From: Bacteroidota bacterium
GTDB lineage: Bacteria; Bacteroidota; Bacteroidia; Chitinophagales; Chitinophagaceae
Length of the DNA stretch: 8,940 nt
Assembly (NCBI GenBank): GCA_023417815.1
Contig: JAEZEI010000044.1
Coordinates: 1 to 8,940 of the forward strand
Direction of reading: 5' to 3'
Part shown: in pieces, positions 1 through 6,033 of the stretch
Position numbering within the stretch: position 1 is the stretch's first letter
Layout: every line of letters begins with the position of its first letter
Made by a program: the position numbers and the translations under genes
The notes under the pieces: model-generated
Seen by the model: the letters and a program-made list of their open reading frames with translations, nothing else
Database searches by the model: none
What the model was told of the DNA's origin: nothing

Positions 1-274
1 ACACGAGCTCGCCGACGTCGACCCCGACGAGGCCCGCGACCTCGGCCCGGGCCGCCTCGAACGCGTCCGTGGCCTCCTCCGCCAGCTGGTGCGCACCGCG
101 GTGCACGGCCGCGTTCCGCTGGAGGTAGAAGTCCTGCTCGGCGTCGAGCACGACGTCGGGCTTCTGCGACGTCGCCCCCGAGTCCAGGTACACCAGCGGC
201 CGGCCCCCGCGCACGGTGCGCTGGAGCAGCGGGAAGTCGGCGCGGACCGCCGCCAGCTCGGCCGCCGTGAGCAT
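1..274 (-). CDS. sufS: Cysteine desulfurase SufS, N-terminal part (runs off the left edge)
   Basis: SufS is the PLP-dependent, fold-type-I cysteine desulfurase that removes sulfur from L-cysteine and passes it, usually through SufU in actinobacteria, to the SufBCD scaffold. The 91 codons present start MLTAAELAAVRADFPLL. They contain the family N-terminal signatures PLVYLDSGATSQKP (about residues 26-39) and NAAVHRGAHQLAEEAT (about 53-68). The catalytic lysine and active-site cysteine lie beyond the edge and cannot be checked. The ATG shares its A with the sufC TGA (TGATG, 1-base overlap), and only a weak Shine-Dalgarno is visible, which suggests coupling to sufC translation. A SufE-partnered paralogue cannot be excluded from the N-terminus alone, but the operon position makes SufS nearly certain. 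Confidence 0.93.
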   Translation of the reverse strand, partial: MLTAAELAAVRADFPLLQRTVRGGRPLVYLDSGATSQKPDVVLDAEQDFYLQRNAAVHRGAHQLAEEATDAFEAARAEVAGLVGVDVGELV

Positions 275-1035
275 CAGGCCTGGCTCGCGGTGAGGAAGCG
301 GTCGTAGCCCTCGGCCTCGAGACGCTCGGCGAGCTCGGGGCCGCCCTCCTCGGCGATCCGGCCGTCGACGAACACGTGCACGAAGTCCGGCTGGATGTAC
401 CGCAGGATCCGCGTGTAGTGCGTGATGAGCAGGACGCCCACGTCCGAGTTCTCCCGGACGCGGTTGACGCCCTCGGACACGACGCGCAGCGCGTCGACGT
501 CGAGACCCGAGTCGGTCTCGTCCAGGATCGCGATGCGCGGCTTGAGGAGCTCCATCTGCAGGATCTCGTGGCGCTTCTTCTCGCCGCCGGAGAAGCCCTC
601 GTTCACGGAGCGCTCCGCGAACGTCGAGTCCATGCGCAGGTTCTCCATCGCCGCCTTGACGTCCTTGACCCACGTGCGCAGCGCGGGGGCCTCGCCGTCG
701 ATCGCGGTCTTGGCGGTGCGCAGGAAGTTCGACACCGAGACGCCCGGCACCTCGACCGGGTACTGCATCGCGAGGAACATGCCGGCGCGGGCGCGCTCGT
801 CGACGGACATCGCCAGGACGTCCTCGCCGTCGAGCAGGACCGTGCCGCTCGTGATCTCGTACTTCGGGTGCCCGGCGAGCGAGTACGCCAGCGTCGACTT
901 GCCCGAGCCGTTGGGGCCCATGATCGCGTGCGTCTCACCGCTGTTCACGGTCAGGTCGACACCGCGCAGGATGGGCTTGGCGCCCTCCTTGGTCTCGACG
1001 CTGACGTGCAGGTCGCGGATCTCCAGGGTGGTCAT
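274..1035 (-). CDS. sufC: SUF system ABC ATPase SufC
   Basis: SufC is the soluble ABC-type ATPase of the SufBC2D scaffold; its ATP-driven dimerisation opens SufB-SufD for cluster assembly. The product has 253 residues, a normal length. Visible motifs in order are Walker A GPNGSGKST (40-48), Q-loop Q91 in AMQYP, the SufC-type signature FSGGEKKRHE (148-157), Walker B with catalytic Glu in IAILDETDSGLD (168-179), and H-loop H206. The start is an ATG preceded by GAGGAG 9 bases upstream. This is the strongest ribosome binding site in the operon and serves the only non-overlapping junction (29 bases after the Rieske stop). No membrane segments are present. The TGA overlaps the sufS ATG by one base. 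Hand counts give Arg codons 13 CGC, 4 CGG, 1 CGT and Val codons 16 GTC, 8 GTG. Confidence 0.98.
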   Translation of the reverse strand: MTTLEIRDLHVSVETKEGAKPILRGVDLTVNSGETHAIMGPNGSGKSTLAYSLAGHPKYEITSGTVLLDGEDVLAMSVDERARAGMFLAMQYPVEVPGVSVSNFLRTAKTAIDGEAPALRTWVKDVKAAMENLRMDSTFAERSVNEGFSGGEKKRHEILQMELLKPRIAILDETDSGLDVDALRVVSEGVNRVRENSDVGVLLITHYTRILRYIQPDFVHVFVDGRIAEEGGPELAERLEAEGYDRFLTASQA

Positions 1036-1064
1036 GCGGGATGGCTCCTCAGTCAGGGAAGGTC

Positions 1065-1397
1065 TCAGAGGGTCCGGTCGACGTCGACGAGCACGCGCTC
1101 GCCGTCCAGCGTGACCGGGTAGACGGGGACGGGGGTGACGGCGGGCGGGCCGAGCGGCTTGCCGGTGCGCAGGTCGAACCGCGAGCCGTGCAGCCAGCAC
1201 TCGACCGTGCAGCCGTCGACCTCGCCGTCGGAGAGCGAGACGGCTCCGTGCGAGCAGATGTCGCTGATCGCGTGCAGCTCGCCGTCGTCGTCGCGCACGA
1301 GCGCGACCTCGACGGTGCCGGTCTCGCCCTCGAGCTCGACGCGCAACGTGCCGCCCGTGGGCACGTCCGACGCGTAGCAGGCGAGCTGTGCGCTCAT
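1065..1397 (-). CDS. Rieske [2Fe-2S] ferredoxin of the suf operon (NirD/bifunctional-dioxygenase ferredoxin type)
   Basis: This is a small soluble Rieske-fold protein of 110 residues with no signal peptide or membrane anchor. The cluster-binding pattern is complete: C48-S-H50 in ICSHGAVSL and C67-x2-H70 in VECWLHGSRFD, with two Cys and two His ligands as in classical Rieske centres. The length fits the stand-alone ferredoxin family used by ring-hydroxylating dioxygenases and NirD. Its place between sufD and sufC is a common actinobacterial arrangement. This suggests a role as electron donor for cluster assembly or as a recipient, but the function is inferred from context only. The ATG overlaps the sufD stop as ATGA (4 bases), with GGAG about 5 bases upstream of the start. 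Confidence 0.93.
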   Translation of the reverse strand: MSAQLACYASDVPTGGTLRVELEGETGTVEVALVRDDDGELHAISDICSHGAVSLSDGEVDGCTVECWLHGSRFDLRTGKPLGPPAVTPVPVYPVTLDGERVLVDVDRTL

Positions 1398-2689
1398 GCC
1401 TGCTCCACGACGGCGCCGGCCTGCGACCCCTCGACGGCGACCTGGTCGAGCACGGACATGGACTCCTCGAGCTCGGCCTCGATCGCCTCGATGAGGCGCT
1501 CCTCGACCTCCGGCACGCCGATCTCGTGCACGAGCTCGGCGAAGAAGCCGCGCACGACGAGTCGGCGGGCGTCGGGCTCGGGGATGCCGCGGGCACGCAG
1601 GTAGAACAGCTGCTCGTCGTCGAACCGGCCGGTCGCCGACGCGTGGCCCGCGCCCTCGATCAACCCGGTCTCGATCTCGAGGTTCGGCACCGAGTCGGCA
1701 CGCGCGCCGTCCGTCAGGACGAGGTTGCGGTTGAGCTCGTAGGTGTCGGTGCCCTCGGCCTCCTTGCGGATCAGCACGTCGCCGACCCAGACCGTGTGCG
1801 CGCCCGCACCCTGCAGCGCGCCCTTGTACGTCACGCGGCTGATGCAGCTCGGGACCGCGTGGTCGACGAACAGGCGGTGCTCCTGGTGCTGCGTCGCGTC
1901 CGCGAAGTACAGCCCGAGCATCGTGACCGAGCCGCCCTCGCCGGTGAACTCGGCGTCGGGCGTCACGCGCACGACGTCACCGCCGAGCGTGACGACGATG
2001 TGCTTGACCGTGGCGTCACGACCGACCTTGAGCCGGTGCGAGGCGGCGTGCACCGAGCCGTCGGCCCAGTCGTGCACCGAGACGACGGTGAGGTGCGCAC
2101 CGTCCTCGGCGACGATCTCGACGGTCTCGGTGAGCGCCGCGTGGCCGACGTGGTCGATGACGACGGTGCCCTGCGACATCGCCTCCGCACGCACGACGAG
2201 GTGCGCGGCGCTCGGCTCGAGCGGGGCGTCGTGCGTGCCCGCGCCCTCGACCCCCTCGATCCGGACCGAGGTGACCTTGGAGGCCACGGCCTCGCGCGGG
2301 ATCGTCACCAGCGTCGCACGCGGCGCCGAGGCCCACGCGACGGCGGCGGCCCGGTCGCCGGGCTTGCCCGCGACGCCGAGACGCGCGTCGCCGCGGTCCA
2401 CGATCTCGACACCCACCTCGGGCGACTCGACGACCGTGGTCAGCACGCCGTGGCCGTCGAGCACGCCGCCGGACTCCGCGGCGAACAACGGCGCGAGGCG
2501 GGCGACGGGTGCGAAGCGCCACTCCTCCTCGCGGCCCGTCGGGACCGCGAAGTCGGCGACGTCGAAGGACGTCAGACGCTCGGCGCGGCTCGCCTCGGGG
2601 ACACCGCCCACGCCGTGGGTGTGCGCGCCGTCGGCGACCGCGCGGGAGTGGTCGGTCGTCAGGCCCGACTCGTTCGTGGTGGTCGTCAT
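1394..2689 (-). CDS. sufD: Fe-S cluster assembly scaffold subunit SufD
   Basis: SufD is a SufB paralogue that pairs with SufB in the SufBC2D scaffold and is implicated in iron acquisition during cluster assembly. The product has 431 residues. A variable N-terminus leads to the SufD signature PTGREEEWRFAPVARL (50-65), followed by the beta-helix core and the conserved C-terminal SufBD block with VPNLEIETGLIEGAGHASATG (335-354, His349) and FDDEQLFYLRARGIPEPDARRLVVRGFFAE (356-385). C282 lies in AVPSCISRVTYKG. An in-frame extension upstream would run deep into sufB and was rejected. The ATG at 2689 shares its A with the sufB TGA (TGATG) and has AAGGGG about 10 bases upstream. The SufD call over SufB rests on the E-E-E-W-R-F motif, the position, and the presence of a separate, clear SufB. 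Confidence 0.96.
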   Translation of the reverse strand: MTTTTNESGLTTDHSRAVADGAHTHGVGGVPEASRAERLTSFDVADFAVPTGREEEWRFAPVARLAPLFAAESGGVLDGHGVLTTVVESPEVGVEIVDRGDARLGVAGKPGDRAAAVAWASAPRATLVTIPREAVASKVTSVRIEGVEGAGTHDAPLEPSAAHLVVRAEAMSQGTVVIDHVGHAALTETVEIVAEDGAHLTVVSVHDWADGSVHAASHRLKVGRDATVKHIVVTLGGDVVRVTPDAEFTGEGGSVTMLGLYFADATQHQEHRLFVDHAVPSCISRVTYKGALQGAGAHTVWVGDVLIRKEAEGTDTYELNRNLVLTDGARADSVPNLEIETGLIEGAGHASATGRFDDEQLFYLRARGIPEPDARRLVVRGFFAELVHEIGVPEVEERLIEAIEAELEESMSVLDQVAVEGSQAGAVVEQA

Positions 2690-4119
2690 CAGCCGACGGC
2701 CCCTTCCATCTGCAGCTCGATGAGGCGGTTGAGCTCGAGGGCGTACTCCATGGGCAGCTCGCGTGCGATGGGCTCGACGAACCCGCGCACGATCATCGCC
2801 ATGGCCTCCGTCTCCGGCATGCCTCGGGACATCAGGTAGAACAGCTGGTCCTCGCTCACCCGCGAGACCGTGGCCTCGTGGCCCATCGACACGTCGTCCT
2901 CGCGGACGTCGACGTACGGGTAGGTGTCCGAGCGGGAGATCTGGTCGACGAGCAGGGCGTCGCACAGCACGTTGGACGCCGAGTGCGAGGCGCCCTCGAG
3001 GATCTGCACGAGACCGCGGTACGACGTGCGGCCACCGCCACGCGCGACCGACTTCGAGACGATCGAGCTCGACGTGTGCGGTGCGGCGTGCACCATCTTC
3101 GAGCCGGCGTCCTGGTGCTGGCCCTCGCCCGCGAACGCGATCGACAGCGTCTCGCCGCGCGCGTGCTCACCCATGAGGTAGATCGCCGGGTACTTCATGG
3201 TGACCTTGGAGCCGATGTTGCCGTCGACCCACTCCATGGTCGCGCCCTCGTGGCACACGGCGCGCTTGGTGACCAGGTTGTAGACGTTGTTCGACCAGTT
3301 CTGGATGGTCGTGTACCGGCACCGGGCGTTCTTCTTGACGATGATCTCCACGACGGCGCTGTGCAGCGAGTCGGAGGAGTAGATGGGCGCGGTGCAACCC
3401 TCGACGTAGTGCACGTACGCACCCTCGTCGACGATGATCAGCGTCCGCTCGAACTGGCCCATGTTCTCCGTGTTGATCCGGAAGTAGGCCTGCAGCGGGA
3501 TGTCCACGTGCACGCCCTTCGGCACGTAGATGAACGAGCCACCGGACCAGACGGAGGTGTTCAGCGCGGCGAACTTGTTGTCGCCGACCGGGATGACCGT
3601 GCCGAAGTACTCCTTGAACAGGTCCTCGTGCTCCTTGAGCGCGGTGTCCGTGTCCAGGAAGACGACGCCCTGCTCCTCCAGGTCCTCACGGATCTGGTGG
3701 TAGACCACCTCGGACTCGTACTGCGCCGCGACACCGGCGACCAGGCGCTGCTTCTCCGCCTCCGGGATGCCGAGCTTGTCGTAGGTGTTCTTGATGTCCT
3801 CGGGCAGGTCCTCCCAGGAGGTGGCCTGCTTCTCGGTGGACCGCACGAAGTACTTGATGTTGTCGAAGTCGATCCCGGTGAGGTCGGCGCCCCAGTTCGG
3901 CATCGGCTTGCGGCCGAACAGCCGCAGGCCCTTGAGCCGCAGGTCGAGCATCCAGGCCGGCTCGTTCTTCTTGGCCGAGATGTCGCGCACCACCGCCTCG
4001 CTGAGGCCACGCTGGGCGGACGCCCCGGCGACGTCGGGGTCGGCCCAGCCGTACTCGTAACGACCGAGGGCCGCGAGCTGCTCCTCCTGGGTCAGGGGCT
4101 GGACGATCTGCTCGGTCAT
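2689..4119 (-). CDS. sufB: Fe-S cluster assembly scaffold protein SufB
   Basis: SufB is the scaffold on which the nascent cluster is built from SufS-derived sulfur. The product has 476 residues, full length for actinobacterial SufB. Recognisable blocks are NEPAWMLDLRLKGLRLF (52-68), SVWSGGSFIYVPKGVHVDIPLQAYFRIN (189-216), GCTAPIYSSDSLHSAVVEI (241-259) and HTSSSIVSKSVARGGGRTSYRGLV (348-371). Cysteines are C242, C267, C289 and C386; C386 in NVLCDALL sits where the E. coli catalytic Cys405 is found in the family. There is no intein, unlike mycobacterial SufB genes. The ATG overlaps the sufR stop as ATGA. GAGGA about 9 bases upstream, inside the sufR end, provides a ribosome binding site. Cytoplasmic. 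Confidence 0.98.
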   Translation of the reverse strand: MTEQIVQPLTQEEQLAALGRYEYGWADPDVAGASAQRGLSEAVVRDISAKKNEPAWMLDLRLKGLRLFGRKPMPNWGADLTGIDFDNIKYFVRSTEKQATSWEDLPEDIKNTYDKLGIPEAEKQRLVAGVAAQYESEVVYHQIREDLEEQGVVFLDTDTALKEHEDLFKEYFGTVIPVGDNKFAALNTSVWSGGSFIYVPKGVHVDIPLQAYFRINTENMGQFERTLIIVDEGAYVHYVEGCTAPIYSSDSLHSAVVEIIVKKNARCRYTTIQNWSNNVYNLVTKRAVCHEGATMEWVDGNIGSKVTMKYPAIYLMGEHARGETLSIAFAGEGQHQDAGSKMVHAAPHTSSSIVSKSVARGGGRTSYRGLVQILEGASHSASNVLCDALLVDQISRSDTYPYVDVREDDVSMGHEATVSRVSEDQLFYLMSRGMPETEAMAMIVRGFVEPIARELPMEYALELNRLIELQMEGAVG

Positions 4120-4892
4120 CTATCTGTCCTCACAGTGGTGACGGTGGAACCGGACTGGGCGGGAATGTGCGTGGTGCACACGCCGTCGCCGTGCGCGATG
4201 GTGGCCAGGCGCTGTACGTGAGTGCCGACCAGACGGGAGATCACTTCGGTCTCGGCCTCGCACAGCTGAGGGAACTCGGCGGCCACGTGCGCCACCGGGC
4301 AGTGGTGCTGGCAGAGCTGGCCGCCGGAGGCGATCGTGGACGCGTTGGCAGCGTAACCCTCGGCGGTCAGCGCGCCGGCGAGTGCCTCCGCCCGCGCGAG
4401 CGGGGCGTCTCCGGCGTCCTCCATGGCCGCCCGGCAGCGGGTCTCCAGCGCGGAGACCTGCTCGGCCGCGAACGCCGCGACCGCCTCGGTGCCGCCGGTG
4501 CGGGCGATCCACCGCAGCGCGGCGGTGGCCATGTTGTCGTAGTGGTGGGTGCCGCAGCGACCGCGGCCCGCCTCGGTGAGCGCGAAGACCTTGGCCGGGC
4601 GACCGCGCCCGCGACTGCCGCGGACGGTCTGGTCGCGGGCGACCACGTCACCGTCGGCGAGCATCGCGTCGAGGTGGCGGCGGATCGCGGCCGGGCTCAG
4701 ACCGAGCGCCGTGCCGAGCTGCGCGGCGGTGGTGGGACCACGCTCCAGCAGCAACTGGGTGACCCGGTCGCGGGTCGACAGGTCGGCCGGAACGGTCTCC
4801 CGCTCGCCGGGCCGTACGCCGCGACGTGCGCGCGAACCACCGGCGACCGGACCGGTCACCGGCGTTCGGGAGAGCGCCGCCGCGTTTTTCAC
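4116..4892 (-). CDS. sufR: Iron-sulfur-sensing transcriptional repressor SufR (ArsR/DeoR-like winged helix)
   Basis: SufR represses the suf operon when it carries an Fe-S cluster and relieves repression when the cluster is lost. From the GTG at 4892 the product has 258 residues. A winged helix-turn-helix lies near the N-terminus (TTAAQLGTALGLSPAAIRRH, about 54-73, then wing RGRGRPAKVFALTEAG, about 94-109). The C-terminal cluster-binding region follows (C194-x3-C198 in LCQHHCPVAHVA, C211 in FPQLCEAE), with C239 further on. An in-frame TTG at 4928 is possible, but it coincides with the predicted -35 box and has no Shine-Dalgarno. The GTG sits 7 bases after a good -10, so a leaderless start is preferred. 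The first ~38 residues are low-complexity and poorly conserved by eye. The TGA overlaps the sufB ATG (ATGA). Confidence 0.93.
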   Translation of the reverse strand: MKNAAALSRTPVTGPVAGGSRARRGVRPGERETVPADLSTRDRVTQLLLERGPTTAAQLGTALGLSPAAIRRHLDAMLADGDVVARDQTVRGSRGRGRPAKVFALTEAGRGRCGTHHYDNMATAALRWIARTGGTEAVAAFAAEQVSALETRCRAAMEDAGDAPLARAEALAGALTAEGYAANASTIASGGQLCQHHCPVAHVAAEFPQLCEAETEVISRLVGTHVQRLATIAHGDGVCTTHIPAQSGSTVTTVRTDR

Positions 4893-4905
4893 AACGGCAA
4901 CGTTA
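4892..4905. promoter_or_regulatory. Candidate SufR operator, CAAC-N6-GTTA
   Basis: The plus strand reads CAAC-GGCAAC-GTTA. As I recall, Streptomyces avermitilis SufR binds the palindrome CAAC-N6-GTTG; this site matches 7 of the 8 fixed bases. It covers the predicted -10, the transcription start and the first bases of sufR, an ideal place for autorepression. An 8-bp palindrome TTACGTAA (4903-4910) overlaps its edge. Confidence 0.55.
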
Positions 4906-4928
4906 CGTAATTCGCCGAGGGCCCGCAA
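4900..4928 (-). promoter_or_regulatory. Predicted promoter of the sufR-sufBDCS operon
   Basis: On the minus strand, TTGCGG (4928-4923) and TAACGT (4905-4900) are separated by 17 bases, fitting a housekeeping-sigma -35 and TANNNT -10. The predicted transcription start about 7 bases after the -10 falls on the G of the GTG at 4892. This implies a leaderless sufR mRNA. The stretch is AT-rich for this window. No experimental support is available. Confidence 0.6.
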
Positions 4929-4939
4929 ACCCGGGGTCC

Positions 4940-4972
4940 GGTGATTCCGACCACCGGGGTGCCGGAGTCACC
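4940..4972. promoter_or_regulatory. Inverted repeat between sufR and ctaA, possible operator
   Basis: GGTGATTCCG (4940-4949) and CGGAGTCACC (4963-4972) are inverted copies matching at 9 of 10 bases across a 13-base spacer. The repeat lies upstream of both divergent promoters and ends just before where a ctaA -35 box would be. It is directly followed by the perfect palindrome CCCGATCGGG (4971-4980, sharing two bases). The regulator is not known to me; a dimeric protein site is the simplest reading. Confidence 0.4.
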
Positions 4973-4995
4973 CGATCGGGATCAACTACGGTGCG

Positions 4996-5001
4996 TAGGA
5001 T
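4996..5001 (+). promoter_or_regulatory. TAGGAT: ctaA -10 box or Shine-Dalgarno
   Basis: TAGGAT lies 7 bases before the GTG at 5009. As a -10 box (TANNNT) it would give a leaderless ctaA transcript, mirroring sufR. As AGGA (4997-5000) it could instead be a ribosome binding site 8 bases from the start. No -35 hexamer is evident around 4972-4978. Sequence alone does not decide between the two. Confidence 0.4.
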
Positions 5002-5008
5002 TCGCTAC

Positions 5009-5959
5009 GTGAAGCGATCCGTCCGGTTTCCGGTCTCCGCCACGCTGTTGCGCCGCCTCGCGCTCGCCTCGATCATCGCGAACGTCGCGATCGTGGTCAC
5101 CGGCGGGGCCGTCCGGCTCACCGCGTCCGGCCTCGGCTGCCCCACCTGGCCACGGTGCACCGAGGACTCGTACGTCACCACGCCCGAGATGGGCGTGTAC
5201 GGGGTGATCGAGTTCGGCAACCGGCTGCTCACGTTCGCGGTGGGCATCATCGCGCTCGCCGTGGTGCTGGCCGTGCTGGCCCACCGCCCCCGCCGCCGCG
5301 GGCTGCTCCCGCTCGCGCTGGGCGTGCTGTTCGGCATCCCGGCCCAGGCGGTCATCGGCGGCATCACGGTGCTCACCAACCTCAACCCGTGGGTGGTCGG
5401 GCTGCACTTCCTCGCCTCGATGGCGGTGATCGCCGCCGCGTACGCGCTCTGGCGGCGGATCAAGGAGCCGGACGGGCCGGTGGCACCGACCGTGCCGGCG
5501 CCGCTGCGTACCCTCGCCTGGATCACCACCGTGGTCAGCGCCTCGGTGCTGGTGGTCGGCACGTGGGTGACAGGCAGCGGACCGCACGCCGGAGACCACG
5601 GCGCGGCTCGCAACGGCCTGGACCCGGCGGCGATCTCCCAGGTGCACGCCGACAGCGTCTTCCTGCTGATCGGCCTGTCGGTGGCGCTGTACTTCGCGTT
5701 CCGGGCGGTCGGCGCGGCGCGGGCGGCGCGGGCCGCCGCGGTGCTGATCGCGGTCGAGTTGGGCCAGGGCGTGATCGGCTTCGTCCAGTACTTCACCCAC
5801 CTGCCCGCCGTGCTGGTCGGCGCGCACATGCTCGGCTCCTGCCTGGTGCTGCTGGCCACGCTGGGCGTGCTCTGGTCGACCCGCGAGCGGCTGCCGGCCA
5901 CCCCGGACGCCGAGGCCCCGGCCGAGGCGGTCACCGAACGGGTGGGCGCCGCCGCCTGA
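5009..5959 (+). CDS. ctaA: Heme A synthase CtaA (COX15/CtaA family)
   Basis: CtaA oxidises the C8 methyl group of heme O to give heme A for aa3-type cytochrome c oxidase, in the cytoplasmic membrane. From the GTG at 5009 the product has 316 residues and about eight hydrophobic segments (near 13-31, 73-91, 97-116, 130-146, 171-188, 215-233, 242-259, 266-288). The first extracytoplasmic loop has a cysteine pair, GLGCPTWPRC (C44, C50), followed by IEFGNRLLT (66-74). Here the Glu (E68) is kept, but the second position of the E-x2-H-R motif is Asn (N71), which I believe is usual in actinobacterial members. Other candidate haem ligands are H133 (VGLHFLA), H213 (QVHAD) and H273 (GAHMLGS). An alternative GTG at 4991 would add six residues. 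It is divergent from sufR across 116 bases. The C-terminal 25 residues are Ala/Glu/Pro-rich and probably cytosolic. Confidence 0.95.
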   Translation: MKRSVRFPVSATLLRRLALASIIANVAIVVTGGAVRLTASGLGCPTWPRCTEDSYVTTPEMGVYGVIEFGNRLLTFAVGIIALAVVLAVLAHRPRRRGLLPLALGVLFGIPAQAVIGGITVLTNLNPWVVGLHFLASMAVIAAAYALWRRIKEPDGPVAPTVPAPLRTLAWITTVVSASVLVVGTWVTGSGPHAGDHGAARNGLDPAAISQVHADSVFLLIGLSVALYFAFRAVGAARAARAAAVLIAVELGQGVIGFVQYFTHLPAVLVGAHMLGSCLVLLATLGVLWSTRERLPATPDAEAPAEAVTERVGAAA

Positions 5960-5992
5960 GTGCGGGCGTTACCGAGCGGCGGGAGCGGGAAA

Positions 5993-6013
5993 GCGGTCCG
6001 GGCCACCGACCGC
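5993..6013 (+). terminator. Weak hairpin after ctaA
   Basis: GCGGTC (5993-5998) and GACCGC (6008-6013) can form a 6-bp stem with a 9-base loop in the 74-base gap after the ctaA stop. There is no T tract. It may be an attenuator or nothing, and the next gene could be cotranscribed with ctaA. Confidence 0.2.
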
Positions 6014-6021
6014 CCGCCCGA

Positions 6022-6033
6022 GGGGAGCTCCCC
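6022..6033 (+). promoter_or_regulatory. Palindromic ribosome binding site of the beta-helix gene
   Basis: GGGGAGCTCCCC is a perfect 12-bp palindrome ending one base before the GTG at 6034. Its left half is the Shine-Dalgarno (AGGGGAG, 6021-6027), 6 bases from the start. In RNA it can fold as four G-C pairs around an AGCT loop, hiding the ribosome binding site. It decides the start codon choice. Confidence 0.5.

Noticed and set aside
2689..4119. Intein in SufB, as in some mycobacteria
   Set aside because: The protein is colinear with ordinary 476-residue SufB and has no inserted splicing domain.
1388..4221. Long plus-strand open frames opposite sufD and sufB
   Set aside because: Arg/His/Val-rich shadow translations with no domain features, lying antisense to clear sufD and sufB.
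4893..4928. Longer SufR starting at TTG 4928
   Set aside because: No Shine-Dalgarno, the codon coincides with the -35 hexamer, and the added residues are encoded by the promoter/operator sequence.
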